This document shows positions 9,552 to 19,400 of a DNA stretch of 64,000 nt, one piece after another. Where the stretch lies: the NCBI GenBank assembly GCA_024742495.1, contig JANSYJ010000002.1, positions 610,506-674,505 of the forward strand, written 5' to 3'. A model generated the notes under the pieces. The model was not told the DNA's origin. It was given only the letters and a program-made list of their open reading frames with translations, and did not search any database. Every line of letters begins with the position of its first letter. Position 1 is the first letter of the stretch. Source of the DNA: Bacteroidota bacterium (lineage in GTDB: Bacteria > Bacteroidota > Bacteroidia > Flavobacteriales > Schleiferiaceae). The translations under genes were made by a program, and so were the position numbers.

Positions 9552-10970
9552 CTACTTGCGTTTCTTTTTCTTGTACTCGTAGTTCATGCTCTTATTGGAT
9601 TTTTGCATCTGTTTGCGATTTGATGCGGGCATGGACTCCACTTCATCGAGGCTTTCGGAATAAACCTTATAACCCTCCAGCTGCTTAATCAAGGTGCTGT
9701 CCATTTTAATATTATAGATATCATTTTGTTCCATGTACTTAATATTGGAACTCATTAATTCGCGCGCCTCATCAAATTTACCTTCATCTACCAAGGCCGC
9801 CACCCGCTCAACATTGTCAATGGCGGTAAAGGCTACTATGTTTTTCAAAACTTCGGCATTAGCACTTTCCTCAAAAGCCAATTGATTGCTGGTAGGCCTC
9901 ATTTCCAGATTTAGCTTTTCGGTTTTTCGAACATAGCCATTTAGGACATCATCAAATTGCAGCTCAGCTTGAAAGTTTAGATTTTCGGAAAAACCTTCTT
10001 TCAGTTGAAATTTGATTAAGACTACCTTTTCTTCTTCAGCAAAAACATCATTAAAAGGAATGCTAATCTCATTGCCACTTACAGAGGCATCATAGCCATA
10101 TACCTTTTGAAGGTCGAGCATATTTGCGGGGAAATCTATCTTTAAGTGGGTGTTTTGAGCTACCACTGATAGCAATCCATCCAGCTCCTGCTTGAAGATT
10201 TGGGGAATGTCATCCGCAGCAGAAATGAAGTAGTAATTTCCGCGACCGTATTCCGCTAAATTGGTCATCAGGTCTTCATTAAAATCGCTACCAATGCCAA
10301 AGGTGGAGATGGCCATTTTCTCTTGATCGAATTTAGCCCGGCAGATTTTCTGCAGTTCCTCTTGGTCGGTGATCCCCTGATTGGCCAAACCATCGGACAA
10401 GAGTAAAATTCGATTTACGGCCTTTTCGAGCATGGTGCTTTTTACTTGACTATAGCCTTCCAACATGCCACCGCTGAGGTTGGTGGAGCCACCGCTAAAA
10501 ATTTGATTCACCTTAGTCTCCAGTACCGATTTTAGTTCCAGTTTGCCTGATGGCTTTACCACCGCTACTTCATCATCGTAAGAAACAATAGAAACCTGAT
10601 CTTCGGCCTTTAGATGATCGAGTACCATAAGTACTGCTTCCTTGGCATTGCTGAGCTTTTCTTCAGAAGACATGGAGCCACTGCGATCAATAACCATGGA
10701 AATGTTTAGTGGCGGTCTTTGCCTTTCGGCCGTGTCGGCTCCACCTTTTATACGAGCCATAAAATAGACTTCGCGATTGGCATTTCCGGTAAAATAAAAT
10801 TGATGATCGACCATCACCTCAAACTGGGTCTCGCTGGGATCAGCGGCTTTTACTTCCTCCTCTTCTAATAGAGCGAGGGTAGTGGTTTCAGTAGTTTCGG
10901 GGGGAGCGTTTTGGCAGCTGCTAAATAGCAATACCAGCCCCGTAGCGAGGAGGGAAAAGAGCTTCTTCAT
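9552..10970 (-). CDS. von Willebrand factor A domain lipoprotein
   Basis: A 472-residue protein. The N-terminus (KKLFSLLATGLVLLFSSC) is a lipoprotein signal with the acceptor Cys at 19. The central VWA domain has the MIDAS motif DRSGS and GGSTNLSGGM, and continues LLSDGLANQGIT. A beta-rich segment follows, then a basic tail (YEYKKKKRK). This is the layout of BatA/YfbK-like surface VWA proteins that bind metal and partner proteins. An in-frame start 72 bases further out exists (11042), but it would place 24 residues before the lipoprotein signal, so 10970 is preferred. Confidence 0.85.
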   Translation of the reverse strand: MKKLFSLLATGLVLLFSSCQNAPPETTETTTLALLEEEEVKAADPSETQFEVMVDHQFYFTGNANREVYFMARIKGGADTAERQRPPLNISMVIDRSGSMSSEEKLSNAKEAVLMVLDHLKAEDQVSIVSYDDEVAVVKPSGKLELKSVLETKVNQIFSGGSTNLSGGMLEGYSQVKSTMLEKAVNRILLLSDGLANQGITDQEELQKICRAKFDQEKMAISTFGIGSDFNEDLMTNLAEYGRGNYYFISAADDIPQIFKQELDGLLSVVAQNTHLKIDFPANMLDLQKVYGYDASVSGNEISIPFNDVFAEEEKVVLIKFQLKEGFSENLNFQAELQFDDVLNGYVRKTEKLNLEMRPTSNQLAFEESANAEVLKNIVAFTAIDNVERVAALVDEGKFDEARELMSSNIKYMEQNDIYNIKMDSTLIKQLEGYKVYSESLDEVESMPASNRKQMQKSNKSMNYEYKKKKRK

Positions 10971-11075
10971 AATGTGATTTGGTTTATTAGTACGGGAGAC
11001 TAACGCCAACAAAGGCAGATTAAGCATAGGGCTATTGCACAAATACTCTTAAAAGAAAGCTAAAAATAATTGGGA

Positions 11076-11417
11076 CTAATCTTTACGGAAAACCCGATAG
11101 CCGTTAAAGGTCTTTACTGCAGCTTCCTCTTGCTGCCAAAACAAAACGGGAATAATAAAACTTAAGGTGCTGATGCCTCCATAAAATTGCCATAAAAAGA
11201 AGGTAAAGGCAATTCCCAAAAAAAGGCCGATTAGAACTACCGGAGGGCTCACTTGAGCATAAATATCATTAATGTGCCGCTCATCTCTGCGTGCGCAATT
11301 TGGACATTGAAGCTTGGCAAAGTCTCCGATTTTTTTTTGAAGATCCGGTCTAGTTTTGGCCCGGCCTTTAAAGGCAATTGGCTGATGACAGCCGCGGCAA
11401 TTTGTTCTTAAACGCAT
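11076..11417 (-). CDS. Small zinc-ribbon membrane protein, unknown
   Basis: A 113-residue protein. Residues 1-45 carry two knuckles, CRGCH and CPNCARR, which suggests a zinc ribbon. Two hydrophobic stretches follow (about 58-76 and 80-93) before a short cytosolic tail. No family is recognised. It sits between the VWA and kelch genes on the same strand with small gaps. Confidence 0.65.
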   Translation of the reverse strand: MRLRTNCRGCHQPIAFKGRAKTRPDLQKKIGDFAKLQCPNCARRDERHINDIYAQVSPPVVLIGLFLGIAFTFFLWQFYGGISTLSFIIPVLFWQQEEAAVKTFNGYRVFRKD

Positions 11418-11432
11418 AAAATGAAATTTTCA

Positions 11433-12515
11433 CTAATCAATCCATAGCTTGCGATGACTGCCATCTGCGTAAAGCAAAATAATAATTTGTTTTGAAGGCC
11501 GATGCACGGAGCGGCCCTGCAAATCGTAGCGACCGATAATTTCCGGCTTGGGCCTGATAGCTACTTCTTCTAATCCAATTTGGGCTTCAAATTTCCAAAG
11601 TTCTTTTAGTCGCTGATTGCTGGCATTAATGCCAGTGCAGAAATACAATTTGTTTTGATGAGCAATGGCCATTTGACCCTTGCGACCTGCGGCAGGAAGA
11701 TCCTTTAAGGTCAACCATTGATCGCTAGAAGGCTCATATTGCCAAAGGTCGCGATAGTAGTTTTGCAGGCTATCGATACCAAAGGCCAGCACTAAATTTT
11801 GTTCCGTGGCTAGGAGACTAGCATGACTGCGTCCAGCTCCGGGGAAGCTCGAAATTAAAGTCCATTGATCGAGTTGGGGATTATAAGAATAGAGTTCATT
11901 TCTATAATACTGATTGGAATCAATACCAAAAACCAGCCAACCGGTATCCCTTAAGCTGGTAGCGGAAGAACGCCAAAGTCCAATCGGTAAATCACCCTTT
12001 CTTGTCCAGGTATCGGAATTTAAGGCATAAGCCCAAACTTCCGAGAGGGCATCATTATACCTATTCTTTCCCCCGAAAATATAAGCGGTATCACCAATTA
12101 AAAAGGCCGAGGCTCCACTACGACCAGAGTCGGGCAGGGGGCTAAACTCTTGCCATTGATCTATTGCGGGATTGTAGCGCCATAAATCATTCAGGTATTC
12201 ATTTTGGGCATATCCGCCGAAAACAAAGGCATATTGAGAATCAGCAAAAGCTACTGCATACTGTCGACCTTTAGTAGCGGGAAGATCTTGCACGGATTGC
12301 CATGTTTCACTCACCAAATTAAAAGCTTGAAATTGATGCTGTGCACTAAACCAAGGACTGAGGCCACTGCCGAAATAGGCGGTATCACCAATGCTAAAAG
12401 CCAGGCCATCATCAACTGCTGTTCCGGGAAAAGGGCTTAAGGCTTGCCAATTTTGGCAATGAAGATTAAGGCAATAGCCAATAAGAAGGAAAATGAAGTA
12501 GTTGGTTTTCGGCAT
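11433..12515 (-). CDS. Exported kelch-repeat beta-propeller protein
   Basis: A 360-residue protein with a signal peptide (YFIFLLIGYCLNLHC) and about six kelch motifs. The motif is seen as DTAYIFGGKNRYNDALSEVW and YAFVFGGYAQNEYLNDLWRY, each with paired glycines and a spaced Tyr/Trp. The last 35 residues (GRYDLQGRSV...LLYADGSHRKLWID) resemble a short T9SS sorting tail, so surface delivery is likely. The binding partner is unknown. Confidence 0.82.
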   Translation of the reverse strand: MPKTNYFIFLLIGYCLNLHCQNWQALSPFPGTAVDDGLAFSIGDTAYFGSGLSPWFSAQHQFQAFNLVSETWQSVQDLPATKGRQYAVAFADSQYAFVFGGYAQNEYLNDLWRYNPAIDQWQEFSPLPDSGRSGASAFLIGDTAYIFGGKNRYNDALSEVWAYALNSDTWTRKGDLPIGLWRSSATSLRDTGWLVFGIDSNQYYRNELYSYNPQLDQWTLISSFPGAGRSHASLLATEQNLVLAFGIDSLQNYYRDLWQYEPSSDQWLTLKDLPAAGRKGQMAIAHQNKLYFCTGINASNQRLKELWKFEAQIGLEEVAIRPKPEIIGRYDLQGRSVHRPSKQIIILLYADGSHRKLWID

Positions 12516-12559
12516 GAAAGCAGAGAACGAGAAAAAGTGAATTCTATTTTAGGATCGCA

Positions 12560-12709
12560 TTATTCAGAAAACTGCATGGCCACCCAAAGTATGAGGTAGG
12601 CCATTAGTCCGGTACCATAAATAAGGACTGCGATTACGAAGCCGGCGCGAATAATAGTAACATCAATTTTTAATTTATGGCTGAGCCATTGAGATACACC
12701 TAGTAACAT
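12560..12709 (-). CDS. Mini PspC-domain membrane protein (49 aa)
   Basis: A small gene that a length cut-off would miss. The reading frame starts with ATG at 12709 and ends with TAA at 12560. The peptide begins MLLGVSQWLSHKLKIDVTII and ends GLMAYLILWVAMQFSE. This is the PspC fold: a short amphipathic start, then an R-A-G-F-V turn, then one membrane helix ending in the typical YLILW. PspC proteins sense or stabilise envelope stress. Here the protein is essentially the bare domain. It is flanked by two exported proteins on the same strand. Confidence 0.75.
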   Translation of the reverse strand: MLLGVSQWLSHKLKIDVTIIRAGFVIAVLIYGTGLMAYLILWVAMQFSE

Positions 12710-12750
12710 GCTTATGATTTAGATTTCCCACTAAAGATAGAAATCTTCCT

Positions 12751-13293
12751 TTATTCAAGGCGTTCAAGTTCGATTTCCAAAGCTTGATAGTGCTCTACAA
12801 AATAACGCTGTTCCTTAGGACCATCCCAATAGCTAAAGGAAGTGCAAAGGGGATATGCAGGAATTTCTGAAATATGAAGTCGCTTGCTTTTAAAATGACC
12901 GCCATTGGCTTCACCATCGGGATCTTTAATTACTATCCAGCAAGAACCCTGCGGGAAATAAGAGCTCACATAATTATTGTTTGCAAACCAAAAGCGCACT
13001 TCCCAAGGTCTTAAGGGATTGGTATTATCAATGAGGCCCTTAAAGGTTGTGCTTTTAGGATTTTGCCACATGGTATAAGCTTGTTCCTGCCAATTATTTC
13101 CGTGCCAAACAGATTGATGCACGGGATTATTAAAGGTATCTAAGACGCTAATGACCAATCCATTAATTACAGCGGTGTCGCCATTTGCATGAGGGTGAAC
13201 AACGCTTACCCGAGCACCACAATAGGCACAGTGCTGTGCCTTTAAAGATATACTGAGAAAGAGCGCTAAGTGAAAAAATAGAAATTTCCGCAT
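12751..13293 (-). CDS. Exported protein of unknown function
   Basis: A 180-residue protein with a clear signal peptide (KFLFFHLALFLSISLKAQ). The mature part begins HCAYCGARV, a CxxC pair right after the cleavage site. Then follows a beta-rich region with many Trp/Asn residues (FWFANNNYVSSYFPQGSCWIV). It looks like a single carboxypeptidase-regulatory or transthyretin-like sandwich (VINGLVISVLDTFNNPV), but I cannot assign a family firmly. Confidence 0.7.
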   Translation of the reverse strand: MRKFLFFHLALFLSISLKAQHCAYCGARVSVVHPHANGDTAVINGLVISVLDTFNNPVHQSVWHGNNWQEQAYTMWQNPKSTTFKGLIDNTNPLRPWEVRFWFANNNYVSSYFPQGSCWIVIKDPDGEANGGHFKSKRLHISEIPAYPLCTSFSYWDGPKEQRYFVEHYQALEIELERLE

Positions 13294-13311
13294 GCCATTT
13301 AAGTATCAAAA

Positions 13312-13336
13312 AATGGGCCTTTTTTAGGGGCCCATT
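13312..13336 (-). terminator. Intrinsic terminator after the 2OG oxygenase
   Basis: AATGGGCC and GGCCCATT pair around an A/T loop, followed on the minus strand by TTTTTTGA. This sits 25 bp after the stop of the oxygenase gene and has the form of a rho-independent terminator. Confidence 0.7.
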
Positions 13337-13361
13337 CATTTGAAGAAATATTAAACGCTGC

Positions 13362-14312
13362 TTATTTTTTCAGTCCAATTTCCTTAAGCCTTTCTTCTAA
13401 AAAGCCACCAGCGGTGATGTCTTCATAGGCCTTGGGATTGTTTTCAGTAATACATTCCTCCAAGCAATTTAAAGGCATTTCGCTGCGCGGATGCATAAAG
13501 AAGGGAATACTGAAACGGCTTTGAGCCCATTTTTCTTTTGGTGGATTAACCACTCGATGGATGGTGCTGCGCAATTTGTTATTGGTATGCCTTTGCATCA
13601 TATCGCCCACATTAACAATAATTTGTCCAGGTAAAGCGGTTACTGGAATCCATTCATTAGCCTTGTTTAATACTTGTAAGCCATCAGCGGAAGCTCCCAT
13701 AAGCAAGGTGATGAGGTTAATATCGCCATGCTCTGCGGCCCTTACTGCATCTTTCGGTTCTTCGGTAATTGGCGGATAGTGAATAGGACGAAGAATGCTG
13801 TTTCCATTGTGGACGTGCGCATCAAAATAATTCTCATCCAAGCCAAGGTATAGGGCTAAGGCCCGAAGCATATCCAGCCCGGTAGCTTCTAATGTTTGAT
13901 AAGCTTCCTTACCAACACTATTAAAATCCGCTAATTCTTTTACATCCACATTGGCAGGGTATTCTGCCGCTATGGGGTCTTCATCTTCAACGTATTGACC
14001 GAAATGCCAAAACTCTTTTAAGTCGCCGGTATTGCGACCCTTGGCATGTTCTTTACCAAATCCAGTATAGCCGCGTTGCCCAGCAATACCTTCAATTTCA
14101 TAATGTTCTTTGATGTTTGTCGGAAGATTAAAAAAGGCCTGTACCTCGCGGTATAGGGCTTCCACCAGCTCGTCACTTAAACGATGATTCTTTAGGGCTA
14201 CAAATCCAATTTCTTCATAGGCGGCTCCGAGCTCTTGCACAAAAGCTGCCTTGCGTTGGGCATCACCACTAAGGAAATCATTTAAGTCTACAGAAGGAAT
14301 AGTTTGAGACAT
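13362..14312 (-). CDS. 2-oxoglutarate/Fe(II) oxygenase, isopenicillin-N-synthase-like
   Basis: A 316-residue non-haem iron oxygenase with a DIOX_N region at 1-110 (IPSVDLNDFLSG) and a 2OG-FeII_Oxy core. The iron triad is H195, D197 (EHGDINLIT) and H252 (RSTIHRV). The 2OG-binding RxS is R266/S268 (SRFSI). Relatives oxidise small molecules, and the substrate cannot be predicted. It is divergent from the E1 gene and ends at a terminator. Confidence 0.9.
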   Translation of the reverse strand: MSQTIPSVDLNDFLSGDAQRKAAFVQELGAAYEEIGFVALKNHRLSDELVEALYREVQAFFNLPTNIKEHYEIEGIAGQRGYTGFGKEHAKGRNTGDLKEFWHFGQYVEDEDPIAAEYPANVDVKELADFNSVGKEAYQTLEATGLDMLRALALYLGLDENYFDAHVHNGNSILRPIHYPPITEEPKDAVRAAEHGDINLITLLMGASADGLQVLNKANEWIPVTALPGQIIVNVGDMMQRHTNNKLRSTIHRVVNPPKEKWAQSRFSIPFFMHPRSEMPLNCLEECITENNPKAYEDITAGGFLEERLKEIGLKK

Positions 14313-14327
14313 GATGCTGTTTTTTTA

Positions 14328-14335
14328 CAAAGATA
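14328..14335 (-). promoter_or_regulatory. -7 element of the oxygenase gene
   Basis: TATCTTTG on the minus strand fits TAnnTTTG and lies 16 bp before the ATG of the oxygenase. No convincing -33 TTG is seen at the proper spacing. Confidence 0.45.
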
Positions 14336-14427
14336 ATGTTAGCCTTTAAAGCTAATAGAATCGGACTTAATAATCGCGCGGCATAAGCGACATTTCATTA
14401 GTTTTACCCCACCTTATTGACCTCTCT

Positions 14428-16401
14428 ATGAAATTCAATCGCAAAGGATTGACCGATCAGGATTTGATCGACTTTTATAAAGCCCTTCTTTTACCCCGTC
14501 TTATTGAAGAAAAGATGCTTATCGCCTTAAGGCAAGGGCGCATCTCCAAATGGTTTTCCGGCTATGGCCAAGAAGCTATTTCGGTGGGCGCGACTTTAGC
14601 CATGGCCAAGGATGAGTTTATGTTGCCCATGCATCGCAACTTGGGAATTTTCACAACTCGTGGTATTCCTTTATATCGCCTGTTCTCGCAATTTCAAGGC
14701 AAGGCCAATGGCTTTACTAAAGGCCGTGATCGTTCCTTTCACTTTGGTTCGGTAGATCATCATTTGGTTGGGATGATATCCCACCTCGGTCCGCAAATGG
14801 GAATTGCTGATGGCATCGCCCTAGCGCATAAGCTGAAGAAGGAGTCCAAGGTTTGTTTAGTTATTACTGGAGACGGTGGTGCTAGTGAAGGTGACTTTCA
14901 TGAGGCCCTAAATGTAGCTGCTGTCTGGAAACTCCCAGTCATATTTTTGGTAGAGAATAACCAATGGGGATTAAGCACGCCAAGCGATGAGCAATTTGCC
15001 TTTAAAAGCTTTGTTTACAAGGCTATGGGCTATGGCGTAAAAGGAAAAAGTATTGATGGCAACAATCTTTTGGAAGTCTACCATGCCATCCAGGAGATTA
15101 GTGAAGAGATTAAAAAGGACTCGGTTCCTTTTATACTCGAATGCCGAACCTTTCGCATGCGCGGACATGAAGAGGCCAGTGGCACCAAGTATTATCCGGA
15201 TGGCATTCAAGAAGAATGGTCGGATAAAGATCCAGTAGAAAATTACCGGGGCTTTTTATTGGACAGCGATGTGATTAGTCCGGATGAGAATGAAAACATG
15301 ACCCAGCGCTTAAAGCAGGAGATTAATGCTGCTTTTGAGGAAGCTTTCGCTGAAGAGAAAATAGTTTTTGACGAAGCCACGGAACTAGCAGACCGCTTCG
15401 CTCCATTTGATTATAAAGAGAGATCTGCATCCGAGGAAAAAGAGGATCGCCGTTTGGTCGATGCCATTCACGATGCCTTAGATCAAAGTATGGAAAAGCA
15501 TCCCGAGCTGGTGCTGATGGGGCAGGATATAGCGAAGTATGGTGGCGTGTTTAAGGTTACCGAGGGATTAGCAGATAAGTATGGCTATGATCGCGTGCGC
15601 AATACGCCCCTTTGTGAGTCGGCGATTGTAGGAACCGGCTTGGGCCTGAGCATTAGCGGCATGAAGGCAGTGGTAGAAATGCAGTTTGCCGATTTCGCTA
15701 CCGAAGGGTTTAATCAGATTGTAAATAACCTAGCGAAGATTCATTACCGTTGGGGCCAAAAGGCAGATGTGGTAATACGCATGCCAACTGGCGCAGGCGT
15801 TGCCGCCGGACCTTTCCATAGTCAGAGTAATGAAGCTTGGTTTACCCATGTACCAGGATTAAAAGTAGTTTATCCTGCTTTTCCAGCCGATGCCAAGGGC
15901 TTGTTGATCAGTGCGATAGAAGAGCCCAATCCAGTACTATTTTTCGAGCATAAAGCTTTGTACCGCTCTGTTTCAGAGCCGGTACCAAATAACTACTACA
16001 ATATTCCTTTAGGAAAAGCGCATGTAGTGCGAGAAGGCCATGCGGCCAGTATTATCACCTATGGCGCACCGGTACATTGGGCATTAGATTTAGCTGAAGA
16101 AGAAGGCTTGGATCTGGAAATAGTTGATTTACGCTGCCTCATGCCTTTGGACGAGGAAACCATATTAAATTCGGTTCGTAAAACCCACCGTGCTTTAGTG
16201 CTCACGGAGGATACAGGCTTTGGGAGTATAGTAAACGATTTATCGGCACTCATCACCGAGCAAGCTTTTGATGCCTTAGACGCACCCGTGCGACGCGTGG
16301 CAAGTTTGGATACGCCAGTTCCCTTTGCCGCGGAATTGGAGCAGGGATTCTTAGCTAAAGCACGCCTAAAGGAAACTTTAATGGAACTATTGGCTTATTA
16401 A
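14428..16401 (+). CDS. 2-oxoacid dehydrogenase E1, fused alpha and beta subunits
   Basis: A 657-residue thiamine-diphosphate enzyme with the E1-alpha (about 1-320) and E1-beta (about 340-657) chains in one polypeptide. The ThDP motif GDGGASEGDFHEALN (about 148) ends at VENNQWG. The beta half shows MGQDIAKYGGVFKVTEGL and the typical GTGLGLSISGMKAVVEMQF. The enzyme decarboxylates a 2-oxoacid, branched-chain or pyruvate type, and passes the acyl group to an E2 lipoyl protein, which is not in this window. The same fusion is common in Flavobacteriia. It stands alone between a divergent and a convergent gene. Confidence 0.93.
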   Translation: MKFNRKGLTDQDLIDFYKALLLPRLIEEKMLIALRQGRISKWFSGYGQEAISVGATLAMAKDEFMLPMHRNLGIFTTRGIPLYRLFSQFQGKANGFTKGRDRSFHFGSVDHHLVGMISHLGPQMGIADGIALAHKLKKESKVCLVITGDGGASEGDFHEALNVAAVWKLPVIFLVENNQWGLSTPSDEQFAFKSFVYKAMGYGVKGKSIDGNNLLEVYHAIQEISEEIKKDSVPFILECRTFRMRGHEEASGTKYYPDGIQEEWSDKDPVENYRGFLLDSDVISPDENENMTQRLKQEINAAFEEAFAEEKIVFDEATELADRFAPFDYKERSASEEKEDRRLVDAIHDALDQSMEKHPELVLMGQDIAKYGGVFKVTEGLADKYGYDRVRNTPLCESAIVGTGLGLSISGMKAVVEMQFADFATEGFNQIVNNLAKIHYRWGQKADVVIRMPTGAGVAAGPFHSQSNEAWFTHVPGLKVVYPAFPADAKGLLISAIEEPNPVLFFEHKALYRSVSEPVPNNYYNIPLGKAHVVREGHAASIITYGAPVHWALDLAEEEGLDLEIVDLRCLMPLDEETILNSVRKTHRALVLTEDTGFGSIVNDLSALITEQAFDALDAPVRRVASLDTPVPFAAELEQGFLAKARLKETLMELLAY

Positions 16402-16455
16402 GAATAGGATAATTTGGTTTTAGTATCCTTCAGGATAACAGGCTTCTACCGCTCT

Positions 16456-19400
16456 TTAGCGAACTATAAAACTAATGGATTGAATAGGAGACGAAGGGAG
16501 TACCAAGAAATATTCTCCATGGGCTAATCTTGATACATCAAATTCCAAGCGGTTTTGATCGCCACCTATAAAAGGAATTTGGAGACGACGACCCTGACTA
16601 TCATACCAAAGTAGCTCTTCGGGTCTAATAGTCTTCGTGCTTAGTACGCTTAAACGATCTTCTGCCGGATTGGGGAAAAGGGCCATTTGTGGCAGCTCTG
16701 CTTCTTCAATGGAAATCACACCTCCTATTTGAAAGGTCATGGTATCACTAAGCCCACAATCTGCTTTTACGATTAGCCTTACCATAAAACTTTGGCCTGT
16801 ACTGGGGTAGATGTGATTAGGGGTTAAAGTGGTGGTGTCCGTAGATCCATCACCAAAATCCCAAATATAGGAGTCGGCAAAGCTAGAAGCAGTGCCATCA
16901 AAATTCACGAATAGGAGGTTGTTGAGACTAGAAATACTGGTGGTAAAGCTGGCAATGGGTTTATCGCAAATTAATAACCTAAAATAGCTTGAGTCTCGCA
17001 TCCCACAGGCATTAGTAACCACCAGCAAAATCCGATAACTACCTTTAGCAGGGAAAGTGGCCTGAAGGCTGTCGCTGGTATAAATCCCCGCTGGACCTAA
17101 ATCCCAATAATAGTGCAAAGCGCCAGTAGAGGCTAAACCGCTAAGGCTTACAGTAAGTCCGTTTACACTGTAATTAATGACCGCCTCAGGCTCCGAACAG
17201 ATTTGAATGGTTTTAACCAGCGTATCACTAATGCCGCAGGTATCGCTAATAATTAATTGCACATTATAAGAGCCTGGAGTAGCATAACTGTGGTTCGGAT
17301 TTAAGCCTATTCCAGTATTTCCATCCCCAAAATCCCAGCTATACTGTAGTCCGATTCCCAGTGAAGAGGAGGCATCAAAACTTAAATTTAAAAGATTTCC
17401 TTGATGGTTAAAATTAGCTTGACTTGCACTACAGCCAGTAGTGAAGCTAAAAGGTCCCACCCAGTTACTGTTGCTGTTTCTACAACTGTCCCGAACGTAA
17501 AACTCATAGCTGGTAAAAGGCTGTAAACCACTTAAAGCATAAGTAGAGGAAAGTCCGGAAATTTGCGTTCCAGAACCTTGGTTAAATCCCGCTAAGCCGT
17601 ATTCGATAGTACTGTTATTGCTGCTTGCAGACCAAGTGAGGAAAGCCGAGTTATAAGTGATGGAGTTGGCGCTGAGATTCGAAGGTCCGGTGCATAGTCG
17701 ATCAATGATTTCAACATCATCAAGGGCAATATTTATCCGCCCCTGATTATTGCCAACACGACCAACAAATACTATCTTAAAGGTATCCCCAATAAAGGCC
17801 GATAAAGAAATGGAGCCTTGTTGCCAAGGACTGCTTTTACTGCTTTGCTGTTGGCCTTGTAATGAATCAATTAGGGTTCGTGAATCATTTTTTTCTAGAT
17901 AAACCTGTAGCTTTTGAATTTGCGGACCATGCATGTGATACCAAAAATTTAATTCGGGCTGCTGTAAACCAATATTAGCAATTAGGGGACTGCTAAGTTC
18001 GGTGCGCCCCGTGCTAGACTGAGCGGGATTAGTCAGGTATTCCGTCATTAAATAATTGCCACTGCCTCCTCGTGAATTGGAAGGGCCGCTTAATGCTCCT
18101 GCACTAGCACCGCTTGCTGGCATCCATACTTTGCTCAAACTATCAGAGCGCCGCCAGCAGTCGTCAATGGTGCCCGCTTTGGTTAAATTGGGTGACTGTA
18201 ACCACAGTGGACTATCAAAGCCCTCATAATAAGGTACACTGTTAACATGGCAATCGGTCCAAATATAGATGGGCCCATGCCAAGGACTAACATCAGCTCC
18301 ACAGCTATCTCTTACCCATATTTCATAGCGTTTACCAGGCAGCAAGCCCGACAATGAATAGGAATCATTTACGGCTGTTTTTTTAATCTGGAAATTACCC
18401 CCAAAAGGACGGTATTTCACCATCCAGATAGCTGCGCCACCGGTGGTCCATTTAAGAGAGGCATCGCTAATTCCTACGGATAAAGCTTCGAGATTACTAG
18501 GCGCCAAGCAATTCGGGTTATTGTAAATGGAAATATCGTCGATACCGCCAGCGGTGGCCGAATACAAATTGTTACCGATAGTAATAAAGCGCAGTTGAAT
18601 GGTGTCGCCTCTAAAGTTAGAAAGGGGAACTACCTGTTTTAACCAGGCGGCTGAAGTGGAAAATTGTTTTGGCCCAAGGATGGTATTTACATTTTGCCAG
18701 CCACTGCCATTATTTACTTCTACCTGTATCTGATTAGTTGAAAAGCTGTAGCCTCCTAGGTAATACCAAAAGGAAAGTTCTGGGCGGTTCAAGTTGGAAA
18801 TATCTATTCTTGGCGATGTAAATGAAGTAGGTTCATTGGTGCCATTGGCCAAGAACAAGGAACCGCCCATGTATTTGCCACTTCCAGTCGTATGGTCGCT
18901 GGAGGGTAATAAGTTATTGGGAATAATAGTGGCTGGAGATGGCTGCCAAATAGGACCCACTTCGTGACTTCTAGACCAACAGGGGTCCAGGGTTCCGGGT
19001 GAGAACCACGAACTTTGAACTACAAATTGGCTACCTTCAAAATCCTCGAAATAGGGACTCGTGTCGGGTAAGCAGTAAGTTTTAAAACTAAGGGCGGCGC
19101 TCCAATCGCTCGTCTGGCTAATACCACAACTATCTTTTACCCAAACTGTATATTCTGTTCCTGGCTGTAGCTGATTTAAAATATGCGGATTAGATCCCAC
19201 GCTAGAGATGGTGCTGAAGCTGCCGGTCGGTTCAACCTTCATTAACCAATTGGTGGCTCCACCACTTTGCCAGTTTATGTTAGCGGAGTTATAAGTTAAA
19301 TTGTTGACTTGAAGATTAGTAGGTTTAGGGCAAGCGGGGGCTTCTCCAATGCTAAGGTCATCAATGGCAATGCGGGCTAGTGAAGACCAATTGCTAGAGG

